Positions 45,201 through 60,200 are shown, numbered from the stretch's first letter. The stretch: DNA of 64,000 bases from Ramlibacter cellulosilyticus (GCF_014297465.1 NZ_JACORT010000013.1:62001-126000), one strand, 5' to 3'. Made by a program: numbers and translations. Notes: generated from the letters alone by a model not told the origin.

Positions 45201-48200
45201 CGCTGGCCGACGGTGCCCACACGGTGCGCCTGCGCGCCACCGACGCAGCGGGCAACGGCAGCACGCAGGACGTCGACTTCACGCTCGATCGCACCGCGCC
45301 GGCCGCCGGCACGCTGGCCCTGGACCCCGCCTTCGACAGCGACCCGGTGGGCGACCAGAGCACCACCGCCGCCCAGGTCACGTTGCTCGGCACGGCCACC
45401 GCGGGTTCGCAGGTCAGCCTGGCACGCGGCACCACGAGCTTCGGCAGCACCACCGCTGCGGGCGACGGCAGCTTCAGCTTCACCACCGTGGGCCTGCTGC
45501 CCGGACCGAACACCTTCACCCTGACGGTGACGGACACGGCGGGCAACGCGACCAGCCAGGCCTTCGTCTTCACGCGCGAAGGAGGCGACGACGTCGCGCC
45601 GACGCTCGCCGCGGGCCTCCAGTCCGACACCGGCCGCTCCGGCACCGACGGCATCACGCGCGATGCCACCATCGCCGGCACGGCCGCCGACAACATCGCG
45701 CTCACCGCGCTCGAAGCGGTGCTCGACCCGGGCGCCAGCCCCGTGTTCACCAGCATCCTGGACCGCCTGCAGCCCGATGGGAGCTTCGTGCTCACGCCGG
45801 CCGACCTCGCCACGCTGGCGGGCGGCACGCTCAGCGACGGCACCCACACGCTGCGCGTGCGGGCCCGCGACGTGGGCAGCAACGTGACGACGCGGGACGT
45901 GGTGTTCACGCTGGACACGCAGGGCCCGGGCACGGCCACCATCTCCATCGCCGGCACCGATGCCCTGCCGGGCACCGACGACCAGACCGCCGCGGCCGTG
46001 GTGCAGGTCCGCGGCACGATAGACCTCGACACCGACCTGGTGCTCGCTGCGCAGGGCCTGAGCGCCCGCGCGGGCGCCGGCGGGCTGGTCCTGCTGCCGG
46101 GGGTGAGCCTGAACCTGGGCGCGAACGAAGTCGCCTTCACCATCGTCGACGCCGCCGGCAACAGCACGGCGGCCTCGCGCACGCTGACGCGCGTGGCGCA
46201 GACGGCGAGCGACCCGGTGCTGGCCTGGAACAACCTGGCGCTGCGCGCCATCCAGCTGGACAACACCGACGTGCCGATCGCCACGCGCCTGCTGGCCATG
46301 GAGAGCCTGGCGGTCTACGACGCGATGGCCGCGATCGAAGGCACGCCCGCCTACCTGGTGCAGCGCACGGTGTCCGGCCCCGTCTCGGCCGACGCAGCCG
46401 CCGCGGTCGCGGCGCACCGCATCCTCACGCTGCATTACCCGGCCCAGGCGCCGCAGCTGAACGCCGCGCTGGCGGCCAGCCTCGCCGCCATCGCCGACGG
46501 CGCCGCCAAGGATGCCGGCATCGCCCTGGGCCTCTCGGTCGCCGACGCCGTGTGGGCGCTGCGCGCCGATGACGGGTCCCGCGACTTCACCACCTACCTG
46601 GGCGGCACCGGCATCGGCCAGTGGCGCCCGACCGAGCCCATGTTCCTGGTGGCGCAGGATCCGCACTGGGGCGACGTCGACCCGTTCGCGATGACCTCGT
46701 CCGAGCAGTTGCGCCGCGGCCCGCCGCCGGCCGTGGACACCGCGGCCTATGCCGCCGCGGTCGAGGAAATCCGCAGCCTCGGGTCCGCCACGAGCACGAC
46801 GCGCAGCGCGGACCAGACGCAGCAGGCGCAGTTCTGGGCCGACGGCGCCGGCAGCTACACGCCGCCGGGCCACTGGAACCAGATCGCCGCCGAGATCGCC
46901 ACCAGCCGCGGCAACAGCCTGGGCGCCAACGCGCGGCTGTTCGCGCAGCTGAACGTCGCCCTCGCGGATGCGGCCATCGCCTGCTGGGACACCAAGTACT
47001 TCTACGGCGAGTGGCGCCCCGAGACGGCCATCGCGAACGCCGGCATCGACGGCAACACCGCCACCTCGCCCGAGGACGGCTGGCGCCCGCTGCTGATCAC
47101 CCCGCCGCACCCGGAATACATCTCCGGCCACTCCACGTTCAGCGCCGCCGCCGCCTCCATCCTGGGCGCGACCTTCGGCGAGAACACGAGCTTCGGCACC
47201 ACCAGCGCGACGCTGCCCGGCGTCACGCGCAACTTCACCAGCTTCACGCAGGCCGCGCAGGAAGCCGGCCGCAGCCGCATCTACGGCGGCATCCACTACG
47301 AGTTCAGCAACCAGGCCGGCCAGGCGCTCGGGCGCGAGGTGGCGGAGGTGGTGCTGAACCGGTTCGCGCTGACGGAGGACGTGACCGCGCCGACGGTGGT
47401 GCTGGACGCCACGCCCGCCGCCGCGGCGGCCAACGTCACGCTGCGCGGCCAGGTGCTGGACAACCTCTCCGGCGTGGCCTCGGCGCAGTTCCGCATCGAC
47501 AGCGGGCCGCTGCAGGACGTGGTGCTGGATGCGCAGGCGCGCTTCGAGATCACCACCACCTTCGCGCTGGACGGCAGCGCCGACGGCAGCCACACCGTCA
47601 CGCTGATCGCGCGCGACGCCGCGGGCAACATCAGCGGCGGCTTCACGCGCAGCTTCGTGCTCGACACGCAGGCGCCGCAGGTGACGCTGGCCAGCATCAC
47701 CGACGCCATGGCCCTGACGGCCGCCACGCGGCTGACCGGCACCGCCGACGCCGGCATCTCCGGCCTCGTGCTCCTGAACTACAGCATCGACGGCGGCACG
47801 GTCCGCAGCCTCGCCTTCGACGGCAGCGGCGGCTTCGACCAGGCGCTGCTGTTCGGCAACATCGACATCGGCGACCACACGCTGCAGCTGAACGCGCGCG
47901 ATGCGGCCGGCAACACCACGACGGTGAGCCGCGCCGTGCGGGTGGAGGCGCTCGCGCCCTTCCTGGTCACCGACCTGAGCCCGGGCGAGGGCTCCGTGGA
48001 CGTCGGGGTCACCCAGCGGCCGCAGGTGCGCTTCTCGCGCGCGGTGAACGCCGCCACGCTGACGGCCGATTCCTTCTATGCCACCGGTCCCGACGGCAGC
48101 CGGCTGGCGACCACCATCGTGCCGGCGCAGGACGGCAGCTTCGCCTGGCTGTTCTTCGACCAGCCCATGCCGGGAGGCGCGCGCGTGACGGTGCACGTGG

Positions 48201-51200
48201 ACGGCTCGCGCATCCGTGCCGCGGCCGACGGCGCCTTCCTCGACGCCGACGGCAACGGCACGGCCGGCGGCGAGCTCACGGCGAGCTTCACCACGGTGAG
48301 CACCACCACCGTGACCGGCACCCGCCTGGTCGGCCGCGTCGTCGACCCCGGGCCGGACCTCGACCCGATGACCTTCGACGACATCCGGCGCGGGCCCGAC
48401 GGCATCATCCACACCGCCGACGACGTGTTCCTGCTGCCCATCGCGCACGCGAAGGTCTTCCTCCTCGGCCGCGAAAGCGAGTTCGTCTACACGGACGCGC
48501 AGGGCTTCTTCGCCCTCGAGAACGTCCCCGCCGGCACCGTGAAGCTGGCGGTGGACGGCCGCACCGCGACCAATGCGCCGGCCGGCGTGTTCTTCCCGGA
48601 AATGGTGATGAACCTCGAGCTGCAGGGCGGGGCGACCAACACCGCGATGGGCACGATGGGCTCCCTCCAGGAGCGGCAGGCCAACGCCGACCGGCAGGAG
48701 ATCTACCTGCCGCGCGTGCGCAGCAACGTGCTGCAGGACGTGAGCGACACGCAGCCGACGGTGGTGACCGTGACGGACGCGGCTTCCGCCCCGCAACTGA
48801 CGGAGCAGCAGCGCGCGGCGCTCACGCTGACCGTGAATCCCGGCAGCGCGATCGGGGACGACGGCCAGGTGCTGAGCAACGTGCAGATCGGCATCAGCAC
48901 CGTGCCCCCGGAACTGGTGCAGGACATGCTGCCGCCGGGCGTGCTGGAGCACACCTTCGACATCACGATCCAGGCACCGGGCGTGCAGACGTTCTCGCAG
49001 CCGGTGCAGATCACGCTGCCCAACGTCTTCAACGCGGCGCCGGGCAGCAAGCTCAACATCCTGAGCTTCGACCACACCACCGGCATGCTGGTGATCAACG
49101 GCACCGGCACGGTCTCGGCCGACGGGCTGACCGTGGTCTCGGATCCCGACTCCGGCATCCGCGCGCCCGGCTGGCACGGGCTGACGCCGCCGGGAGGCTG
49201 CGGCGACGGCAGCGAACCGCCGCCCCCGCCGCCGCCGCCGCCGGCACCGAACACCGTCACCGAGAACCCGCCGGTGGTCATGCCGCTGCTGTTCGGGCAG
49301 GCCGGCTCGCTCGGCTCGTTCTCGTGGACGGCGCCCGACCCGCTGCCCGCCACGCCGCCGCCGCCGCCGCCGGATCCCAACTGCCCGACGCCGCCGCGGC
49401 CGGCCAACCCGCCCAACCAGCAGCAGCCGTACCTGACGGTGACGATCGACGTGGACCCCGAACTCGCGGACTTCATGAAGAAGACCGGCAACCTGAACCT
49501 GGCCAGCCAGTCCTTCACGCTGACGGCCGGGTCCGGCGAGACCAAGACCTTCAGCGGCGTCGCCAAGAGCTACGCCGAGATCTTCGGCGGCGCCAACCCG
49601 CTGCAGAACGTCAACGACAACATCCTGTGGGGCAGCAAGATCTTCATCACGGAGGTGCGCGGCAACCCGGACGGCTCCACGACCACCACGACCTCCAAGT
49701 ACTACCTGTACCGCTTCCTGGATGCGACCGACGCCGACCACGAAGACCACAGGATCGAGTTCGAGGACGCGCTGGTGGGCGTCAACCGCGACAAGACGAT
49801 CCAGCTGCGCACCGGCTCCTCGACGCCCACGCTGGCGGCGACGGGGGCCTTCAGCTGGAACGCGGGCACCGTGCGCTTCAGCCCCACCACGACCGCGCTG
49901 GACCAGACCGGCACGCTCACCGTCACGGCCCCCGAGGGGGGTGACGCGGGCACCGTGCAGCTGCGCGGCGATGGGCAGGCCAAGCAGCGCTGGCAGGTGG
50001 ACATCAGCGCCGCCCTGAACCCCGACGATTTCCGCGAGGCGATCGAGAACGCGTTCGACAACGACATGACGGACGCGGAGAAGGCGCTCTTCGGCGTCGA
50101 CGACGGCACGGGCACCGGCACCCTCGTGTACAGCGCGGCCCTCGGGAACACCTTCATCGACGACGTGATCGCCGAGGCGGAGCGCCTGCTCCTGCCGTTC
50201 ACGGCCGGCGTCGAGCGGGTGACCTCCGCCGACGGCAACACGGTCACCTTCGACGATTTCGAGAAGGACTTCTTCGAAGGCCTGGGCGGCGAGCTGGGCA
50301 CCGCCTTCATCGTCGACAACGAGAACGGCGCGTACACGACCGAGGACATCCGCGCCAACCTCACCGTGTACAGCCAGGCGGAGCAGAACTTCCGCCTGAG
50401 CGAGGCGCTCAACGAGACGCTCAGCGGGCACGTCGACATCTACGTCGACCAGTACTTCATCCAGAACACGTCCGACTGGACGCGGCAGCAGCTGGTGAAC
50501 TCGCTCGGCAAGACGGTCGCGCACGAGCTGGGGCACAACGTCGGCCTGAACCACACCAACAACTGGGACGGCACCGACGTGATGGCCCAGGGCTTCGTGT
50601 TCGGGGCGCAGCGTGCCTTCGGCACCACCACCAACGCGTTCAAGATCGCGGTGGCGATGAACTGGACGGCCGCGGAGGCGCAGCAGGCGGTGGCGTACTT
50701 CGTGCAGTACCTCGCGCTCGGCGGCGGCGATGCCGCGGGCACGAACGTCGATCCCGACGTCACGCCGGTGGCACCCGTGGGCGACGGGCTCGTCCTGCTG
50801 TTCGACGCGGCGACCGGCGTCCCGCAGGGGAGCGTGGACTTCGGCACGCGCGACGCTGCGGCGGGCCCCGTCACGCGGGCGCTGGAACTCGTCAACATGG
50901 GCGACCAGGCCGCCGTCGTGAGCGGCGTGCACATCACCGGCGGCGAGGCGCAGTTCCGGCTGGGCTCCGCCTTCACGCCGATCACGCTCGCGGCGGGCGA
51001 GCGCCGCGCCATCTCCGTCGAGTTCGACCCGGCGCTGCTCGGGCCGGCGACGGCGACCCTGGTCGTCGAAAGCGATGGTCTGCACCCGGTCAGCGAGTTC
51101 AGGCTGTCCGCGTTCGCGCGGAGCACGGCGCCTGCCGCGCACGTCGAGGTCGCGCAGAACAACTTCGGCGGGCTCCTGCCCGGCGGCGCGCCGCGGCAAC

Positions 51201-54200
51201 TGCCGCACGTGGCGACCATCACCAACTACGGCTCGCAGCCGCTGGTGATCGACGGGCTGCAGCTGTCCGAAGGCGGCGCTTCGTTCGCGCTGTCCGGCGT
51301 GCCGGCCGACCTCGCGACGCAGCCGATCACGCTGGCCTTCGGCGAAAGCTTCAGCTTCGGTGCGGCCTTCGATCCCGCGGGCGTGGGCCTGCAGCGCGGC
51401 GTCATCACCATGAGCAGCAATGCGTCGGCGACGCCGCAGGTGATCGGCAGCCTGGTCGGCACCGGCCTGGGCGGCGTGGTGTACCCGGACTGGGGGCGTG
51501 ACTTCCTGTCGATCGACACCACGACGGCCAGCGGCGCGACGAACACCTTGCGCACCGTGAGCGACGACAACGGCAAGTTCACCTTCTTCCTGCCGCCGGT
51601 GTCCGACTACCACCTGAGCGCCTTCGATCCCACCACGGGGCTGGTCTCGCACGGCTACGGCCGCACGCCCCAGTCGGGGCAGGGCACCGACCTCACGCGC
51701 AACCTGGTGTTCGGCGCCAGCATCGCCCGCGATGCCGATTTCGACGGCCTGCCGGACGACGTCGAGCACGCGATCGGCTCCAACGCCGGAAGCCGCGACA
51801 CGGACAACGACGGGCTCGACGATTTCACCGAGATCCAGCAGGGCCTGGACCCGCTCGGCGGGCTCAGCGTGCCCGTGGGCATCACCGCCGCCGTCGCGCT
51901 GCAGGGCAGCGCCGAAGCCGTCGCGGTGTTCGCACCGCCCGGCAGCGGCCAGCTGGCCACCGCAGCCGTCGCCACGGGCACCCATGGCCTCGCGCTGGTG
52001 GACGTATCGCAGTTCGCGCGGCCGCGCGTGCTGGCGGAACTGAACCTCCCCGGCAGCAACACCGACGTCGCCGTCGATGCCCGCCGCGGCCTGGCCGCGG
52101 TGGCCGGCAACGAGGGCGGGCTGCACATCGTCGACGTTTCCGATCCCGCCGCGCCGGTGCTGGTGCAGACGGTGTCCTTCGGCGCCGCGGTGCGCGGCGT
52201 GGAAGTCCGCGACGGCACTGCATTCGTGGTGTCCGGCGGTACGCTGTCCGCGGTGGACCTGGTCACGGGCGAGGTGCGTGCCAGCGTCAACCCCGGCGGC
52301 GCCGGCGGCGCGACCCTGCTGGACGTCGCGCTCGACGGCAACGTGCTCTACACGGTGGACGGCAGCAACACGCTGCGCTCCTTCGGCATCGACGGCGCCA
52401 TCCTCACGGCGCGCGACTCGCTGGCGCTGCCGGCCGGCGGTGGCCGGCTGTTCGTCGGTGGCGGCGTCGCGTACATAGGCGCGGGCACGGGCGGTCCGGC
52501 CGGGTACGTCACCGTCAACGTGGCGAATCCCTCCGACCTCGTGCTCTTCTCGGGCGTCGACGACAACGCGGTGGCCGGCACGGCGCTGGCCGCCAACGGC
52601 TCGGGCCTGCTGGTGGGCGTGGGCAGCAACAACTTCGTGTTCGGCGCCTTCCGCGCGCTGGACGTGTTCAGCGCCGCGGATCCGGCCAACACGGCCAACT
52701 TCCTCACCCGGATCAACCTGCCCGAGGTGCCGAAGGATCTCGCCCTCGCCAACGGACTGGCGTTCGTGGCCGACGGCACCGGCGGCCTGCAGGTCGTCAA
52801 CTACGCCTCCTTCGACACGCAGGGGACGCCGCCCAGCGTCAGCATCACGGCGGAAGGCACCGACGCCGACCCGGCCACGCCGGGCGTGCAGGTGCTGGAA
52901 GGCCGCACGATCCGCGTCGTGCCCGTGGTCAACGACGACGTGCAGGTGCGCAACGTGCAGCTGCTGGTCAACGGGCAGGTGGTGTCGACCGACGTCGCCT
53001 TCCCCTGGGAGCTGTTCGCGCAGGCGCCGGCCATCGCCGACGGCGGCAACCAGCTCACGGTGCAGGTGCGGGCCACCGACACCGGGGGCAACGTCGGCCT
53101 GTCGAACGTGCTCGTCATCGACGTGGTGCCGGACACCTTCCCGCCGCAGGTCACCAGCATCAACCTGGAAGAGGGTGCGCGGCGCTTCTTCGTGCGCTCG
53201 GTGGAGATCGGCTTCGACGAGCCGCTGGACGTCGACCTGCTCGGGCCGGCCACCGCCACGCTGGTGCGGGCCGGTGCCGACGGCGACTTCGACACGGGCG
53301 ACGACGTGGTGGTGCCGGTGACGCTGGACACGCGCAACTTCGGCCAGGTGCTGAGCGTCGTGATGGACGGCTACCTGCCGCCCGGCGAGTACCGCTTCAC
53401 GCTCGATGCGGACAGCATCGCCGACAACGCCGGCAACGGGCTGGCGGCGGACATCGTCCGGCACTTCACCATCCGGCCGGCCAGCGACGTGCGGGCCGCG
53501 GTGGGCGTGCCAGAAGTCCTGACCGCGCCCTCGGCGAACCCGGGCCAGCAGATCGGCATCTCGGTGCCCTTCGACCCGGCGACCGCACGGGCCGAGTTCC
53601 CCGTCACCGACGGCAGCGGCAACGCGGCCACGCGCCTCGCGAACCCGGTGCGCATCGATGCCGCCCGCGGCATCGCGTACTTCACCGTGCCCGGCGATGC
53701 GCGGACCGGCGACGCGGTGGTGTATTCGCAGGTCGGCAGCGTCCGCACGGACTTCCCGGACGGCACCTTCCTGCTGCAGATCGTGCCGGTCATCCAGGAC
53801 GTGCAGGTGGAGTCGCTCGCCTTCGACGGCTCCAGCGCCACGCTGCTGATCTCCGGCTACGGCTTCGTGGAGGGCAACGACAGCGAGTACCGCATGGGCA
53901 GCGAGGTGGTGCTCGACACTTCCAGCAGCAGCGGACCAGACGTGTTCGGCCGCAGCGATGCGGCGCTGGGCTTCGTCAGCAACGGCTTCGTGCGCGTGAC
54001 CGTGCCGCTGAGCGACGACGCCTTCGGGCCGATCAGCATCCGCACCACGGGCGGCACGAGCGCCAGCTACGCGGTGAGCCTCAGCTCGATCACGGGCGTC
54101 GCCCTGCGCGGGACCCCGGCCAATGCCGCGGAGGCCTCGGCCAACCCCGGCCAGGCGGTCACGCTCAACGGCACGGGCCTGAGCACCCAGACGGATGTCC

Positions 54201-57200
54201 TGCTGCGCTGGACCGATATCAACGGCACGCCGCAGATGACGCGCCTGAGTCCGTCGAGCGCCGCGGCCGACGGCACCAGCGCCACGCTGGTGATCCCGCG
54301 CGATGCCAACGGCGCCTACCGGCTGCAGGTCTTCGGCTCCAGCAGCCAGCCGCTGCTGCAGATCGTGCCGGTGCTCGATGGCTTCGAGGTGAGTGGATCG
54401 CAGCTCACGCTGAACGGCGGAGGTTTTGCCGAAGGTGCCAGCAGCTATGCGTTCGCGGGCGTCACCGTGACGGACGACAACACCGACGGCACGACGGACG
54501 TCTACTACAACCCCGACTTCAGCGCGCAGAACGGGCGGGTGTTCTTCAACAGCTCGCTGCCGCGGCACGGCATGGGTGGCGTGACGGTGACCACGGCGGG
54601 CGGCACCAGCGATGCGCTGGACCTCAACGTGCTGCGCGTGGCCGCCGAAGGCACCACGCTGGGCGACGTGGCGGTCGCGCCCGACGGGTCGCTGTGGACC
54701 AGCGACTCGACGAACCCGGGGCACCTGTTGCGGGTGAATCCGGCGACCGGCGAGGTGACGCAGACGATCACGATGACCGATGCCTTCGGCGCGCCGTACG
54801 CGTTCAACAACGCCGGCCTGCAGTTCGTCGGCGACATGACGCTGGGCAGCACGGCGGTGCCTGCAGGCTCGCTGCTCGTGTTCAACGGCTATCCCAGTCC
54901 CGACCGGGTGGTGGCGGTGAACGTCACGACCGGGGCGGTCATCGCCAGCCTGCAGCTCGATGGCAACTACGACCTGACCTCGGGCGTGTACGACGCCGCG
55001 ACGCAGCACCTGTTCATCCTGGAGACCAACGGCCCCGGCAACCGCATGCTGGAGCTGGATGCGGCCACCGGCGCGCTGGTGAACGCCATCACGATGCCGT
55101 TCAACATCCAGAGCTATTCGGGGCTGGCGATCGACCCGGTGACGGGCAACCTGTGGGTGGGCAGCTACAGCGGGCGCGAGACGCTGGTGGAAGTCACGCG
55201 CACGGGGACGGAAGTGCGGCGGGTGGACCTGCGAAGCCAGGGCGTGAACGACAACGAGATCTCCGGACTGGCGTTCGCTTCCGACGGCACGCTGCGGGTG
55301 GCCTCCACGCAGGGCGTGATCTACCGGGTCGCGCTCAACGTCGACGGCGCCGCGGTGAGCACGGCGACGCTGACGCAGGTGATCTCGGCCGCCACCAACG
55401 GCGTGGCGGCCAATGCGGGCCAGGCGGCGGCCAACGTCGGGCAGGTGATCGAGCTGACGGGCAGCAACTTCGGGCCGGGCACGCGGGTGCTGTTCGAGAC
55501 GCGCGACAACAACGGCACGCGCCAGACGGTGGCGGTGTCGCCGCTGGCGATCAACGCCGCGGGCACGCGCATGCAGGTGCAGGTGCCCGAGCTGGCGACC
55601 ACCGGCGACGTGCGGGTGGTCAACCAGGCCTGGCGCAACCTGGGCTTCGGCGGCAATGCCGATGGCATCTACCGCAACATGACGGTGACCTTCACGGCAG
55701 GCGCGGGCGGCAACGCCACGATCCGCTTTGCCGACGCCGGGCTGGAAGACGTGAGCAACGAGAGCTGGGGCCTGGACAACGTGCGGGTCACCGGCCCGGG
55801 CGCTGCCACGGTGTTCAGCGACGACTTCGAAGGCACGGCGGCGGCGCAGTGGGCCAGCCCGCGCATCGAGGCGGGCGAGCGCACGGCGTTCAGCCGCTTC
55901 CTGGGCCGCATGGCCAGCGGCGGGCAGACGCTGAACCTCACGGGGCTGGTGGCGGGGCAGAGCTACACGCTGGGCTTCGACCTGCTGGTGCTCGATAGCT
56001 GGGACGGCGCCAGCCGCAATGCGGGGCCGGACGTGATCGACGTGAGCGTGGACGGCGTGAGCCTGCTGCGCGAGGCGGTGGCCAACGTGATCGCCAGCGA
56101 CTCGGTGCAGACGCTGCGCGCGACGCCGGGGCTGCGGCTGCAGATCGTGCCGACGCTGGGCGGCACGGAAGGGCGGCCGGGCCACGGCAACGACTTCGTG
56201 CTGGTGGGCAGCGGCTTCCAGGAAGGGGCGATGACGGTGACGGTCGGCGGGGTGGCGCTGCCGGATACGGCGAGCAACCTGTACCCGTTCGACGTGACCG
56301 GGGCGCGCAACGACCGGCTGGGGCTGGTGGTCAACCGCACGCTGGACGGGCCGATCCGCGTCACGACCGAAGGCGGCTACGCGCAGATCGCGCTGCCGAC
56401 GCTGCCGGTGCAGCCGCTGTCGCAGTTCAGCGGCATCGTGGCGCGTGCCGAAGCGGGGACGATCGCCAATCCGCTGGTGGCCTCGGCCAACACGGGGCAG
56501 ACCATCGTGCTGCAGGGGCAGGGCTTCACCAGCAGCACGCTGGTGCAGTTCCAGGGGGTGGACGATGCCGGGGTGGCCGGCACGCTCACGCGCACGGGCT
56601 CGGTGGGCTCCGGAGGCACGACCCTGAGCGTGGTGGTGCCGGCGCTGGCACGCAGCGGCGCGGTGACGGTGCTGGGCAGCGGCACGAGCGTGGACCTGCA
56701 GGTGGTGCCGTTGCTGCGGGCCGTGAGCGGCACGGTGGCCACCGGCAACACGCTGCTCATCGAAGGCAGCGGCCTGGTCGCCCAGGAACTGGTGGTGAGC
56801 GTCGGCGGCCGCCTGGTCGGTGGCTTCACGGTGCGCACCATCGCCGACGGCAGCGGCAGCTTCACGCAGCGCGACCAGCAACTGCTGACCCTGGTGGTGC
56901 CGAGCGGCACCACGGGCAGCGAGGTGGTGGTGAGCACGGCGGGCGGCAGCAGCTCGCTGCGGCGTGCGATCACCTTCAACGACCTCGGCGTGCAGCCGCA
57001 GGCGGCCGATCCCGGCGACACCCTGGCCACTGCGGTCGGGCTTGGCGCGCTGGGCGATGCTCGCATCGCGCCGACCGCTTCGATCGGAGACGGTGCACAG
57101 ACCACGCGCGACGTGGACCTGTACGCGCTGCAACTCGAGTCACGCAGCACGCTGCGCCTGGGCGTGACCAGCACGGACCTCAACAGCCGCGTGCGCATCT

Positions 57201-60200
57201 TCGACGCCGCCGGCAACGAAATCGCGGTGCGCAACTTCGGCACCAGCGACACCAGCCAGCTGGTGTTCACGGTCGGTGCGGCCGGCACGTACTACGTGGG
57301 CATCGGCGGCAACGGCAACAGCAGCTACAACCCCACGGTGGCGGGCAGCGGCACGGTCTCCGACACGGGCAGCTACCAGCTGAACGTGGAGGTGCAGCGC
57401 GCCGGCAGCAGCCGGCTGGTGGAGATCGCGGCCAGCGCGGCCAGCGGCACGGCGGCGCAAGCCGGCCTGCCGGCGGCCAACACGGGCCAGCTGATCACGC
57501 TGACCGGCGTCGGCCTGGTGGCAGGCGAGCGGGTCGTGTTCACGACCGTGGACAGCGGCGGCAACCTGGGCGAAGTGACCGTGACGCCGACGACGCTGGA
57601 CCTCGGCACACAGACGCTGACCGTGACGGTGCCCGACACCGCCACGACCGGCCGGGTGCGGCTGGAGCGCGACGGCAGCGGCATCGTGCTGCAGGTGGTG
57701 CCGACGCTGACGGACGTGTCGATGAACCCGGGCGGCGGCTTCGTGGGCGACAACCTGACGGTGCGCGGCAGCGGCTTTGCCGAAGGCAGCAGCACGCTGC
57801 ACCTGGGCAGCTCGCAGATCGTGGACCGCTTGCCCAACCACGGGCTGGACGTGTTCGGCTCGGGCGGCAACAACAACACGATGAATCTGACCGTGCCGGC
57901 GATGGATCCGGCGGTGCCCACCGGGCCGGTGCGCGTGAGCACGGCGGGTGGCACCAGCGCGGCGTTCGGCCTGAGCCTCACGGGCATCACGGCCACGGCC
58001 GCCAGCGGGGTGCCTGCCAACGGCGGGCAGCCCTCGGCCAACCCGGGGCAGGTGATCACCCTGAGCGGCATCGGCCTCGATGCCAGCACCGACGTGGTGT
58101 TCCAGACGATCGACAGCAGCGGCAGGCGCGACGACGTCATCGTGCGGCCGACCACCGTCGCCGCCGACGGCATGTCGATCCAGGTGCGGGTGCCGATCAA
58201 CGCGGTGACCGGCAGCCTGCGGCTGATCGGCGACGTCAACGGCACCGACCTGCCGTTGCAGGTCGTGCCGCTGATCCAGGACGTGCAGGTGGAGTTCGTC
58301 GCGGGCGACGGCTCTTACGCACAGGTGCTCGTCGCCGGCACCGGCCTCGTGGAAGCCAATGCCAGCGAGTACCGCTTCGGCAGCGAGGTGGTGCTGGATG
58401 GCAGCCCCAACACCGGTCCCGACGTGTTCGGCCGCAGCGATCCGACGCTCGGCTTCATCGACAACGGCTACGTCCGCGTGACGGTGCCGCTCAGCGACGC
58501 CGCTTTCGGTCCGGTGAGCATCCGCACCGCCGGCGGAACGAGTGCGACTTACTCGGTCAGCCTGAGCTCGATCACGGGCGTCGCCCTGCGCGGGACACCG
58601 GCCAATGCGGCGGAAGCGTCGGCCAACCCCGGCCAGGCGGTCACGCTCAACGGCACGGGCCTGAGCACGCAGACGGATGTCCTGCTGCGCTGGATCGACA
58701 TCAACGGCACGCCGCAGATGACGCGGCTGAGTCCGTCGACCGCCGCGGCCGACGGCACCAGCGCCACGCTGGTGATCCCGCGCGATGCCAACGGCGCCTA
58801 CCGGCTGCAGGTCTTCGGCTCCAGCAGCCAGCCGCTGCTGCAGATCGTGCCGGTGCTCGACGGCTTCGAGGTGAGTGGATCGCAGCTCACCCTGAACGGC
58901 GGAGGTTTTGCCGAAGGCGCCAGCACCTATGCGTTCGCGGGCGTCACCGTGACGGACGACAACGTCGACGGCACCACCGACGTGTACTACAACCCGGACT
59001 TCAGCGCGCAGAACGGGCGGGTGTTCTTCAACAGCTCGCTGCCGCGGCATGGCATGGGTGGCGTGACGGTGACCACGGCGGGCGGCACCAGCGAAGTGCT
59101 GGACCTGAGCGTGCTGCGTGTGCCGGCGGAGGGCACCACGCTCAACGACGTGGCGGTGGCCGGCGACGGGTCGCTGTGGACCAGCGATTCGACGAACCCG
59201 GGGCACCTGCTGCGGGTGAATCCGGCCACGGGCGAGGTGACGCAGACGATCACGATGACCGATGCCTTCGGCGCGCCGTACGCGTTCAACAACGCCGGCC
59301 TGCAGTTCGTCGGCGCGATGACGCTGGGCAGCACGGCGGTGCCTGCGGGCTCGCTGCTGGTGTTCAACGGCTATCCGAGTCCGGACCGGGTGGTTGCGGT
59401 CAACGTCACGACGGGCGCGGTGATCGCGAGCCTGGCGCTGGACGGCAACTACGACCTCGTGGGCGGCGTGTACGACGCGACCACGCAGCACCTGTTCATC
59501 CTGGAGAACAACGGCCCGGGCAACCGGATGCTGGAGTTCAACGCCAGTACCGGTGCGCTGATCGCGGCGTTCACCGTGCCGATCAACATCCAGAGCCATG
59601 CCGGCATCGCGATCGATCCGGTGAGCAACAACTTCTGGATCGGCAGCTACAGCGGTCGCGAGACGCTGGTGGAAATCACGCGCACGGGCACGGAAGTGCG
59701 GCGGGTGGACCTGCGCAGCCAGGGCGTGAACGACAACGAGATCTCCGGACTGGCGTTCGCCGCGGACGGCACGCTGCGGGTGGCCTCCACGCAGGGCGTG
59801 ATCTACCGGGTCGCGCTCAACGTCGACGGCGCCGCGGTGAGCACGGCGACGCTGACGCAGGTGATCTCCGCAGCCACCAACGGCGTGGCGGCCAATGCGG
59901 GCCAGGCGGCGGCCAACGTAGGGCAGGTGATCGAGCTGGCGGGCAGCAACTTCGGGCCGGGCACGCGGGTGCTGTTCGAGACGCGCGACAACAACGGCAC
60001 GCGCCAGACGGTGGCGGTGTCGCCGCTGGCGATCAACGCCGCGGGCACGCGCATGCAGGTGCAGGTGCCCGAGCTGGCGACCACCGGCGACGTGCGGGTG
60101 GTCAACCAGGCCTGGCGCAACCTGGGCTTCGGCGGCAATGCCGATGGCATCTACCGCAACATGACGGTGACCTTCACGGCAGGCGCGGGCGGCAACGCCA

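Noticed and set aside
39185..57133. A 5,982-codon open frame on the minus strand opposite the giant gene
   Set aside because: Its translation is Arg/His/Ala-rich with no recognisable domains. It follows from GC-rich, repetitive codons on the plus strand. The plus-strand frame has an RBS and many clear domains.
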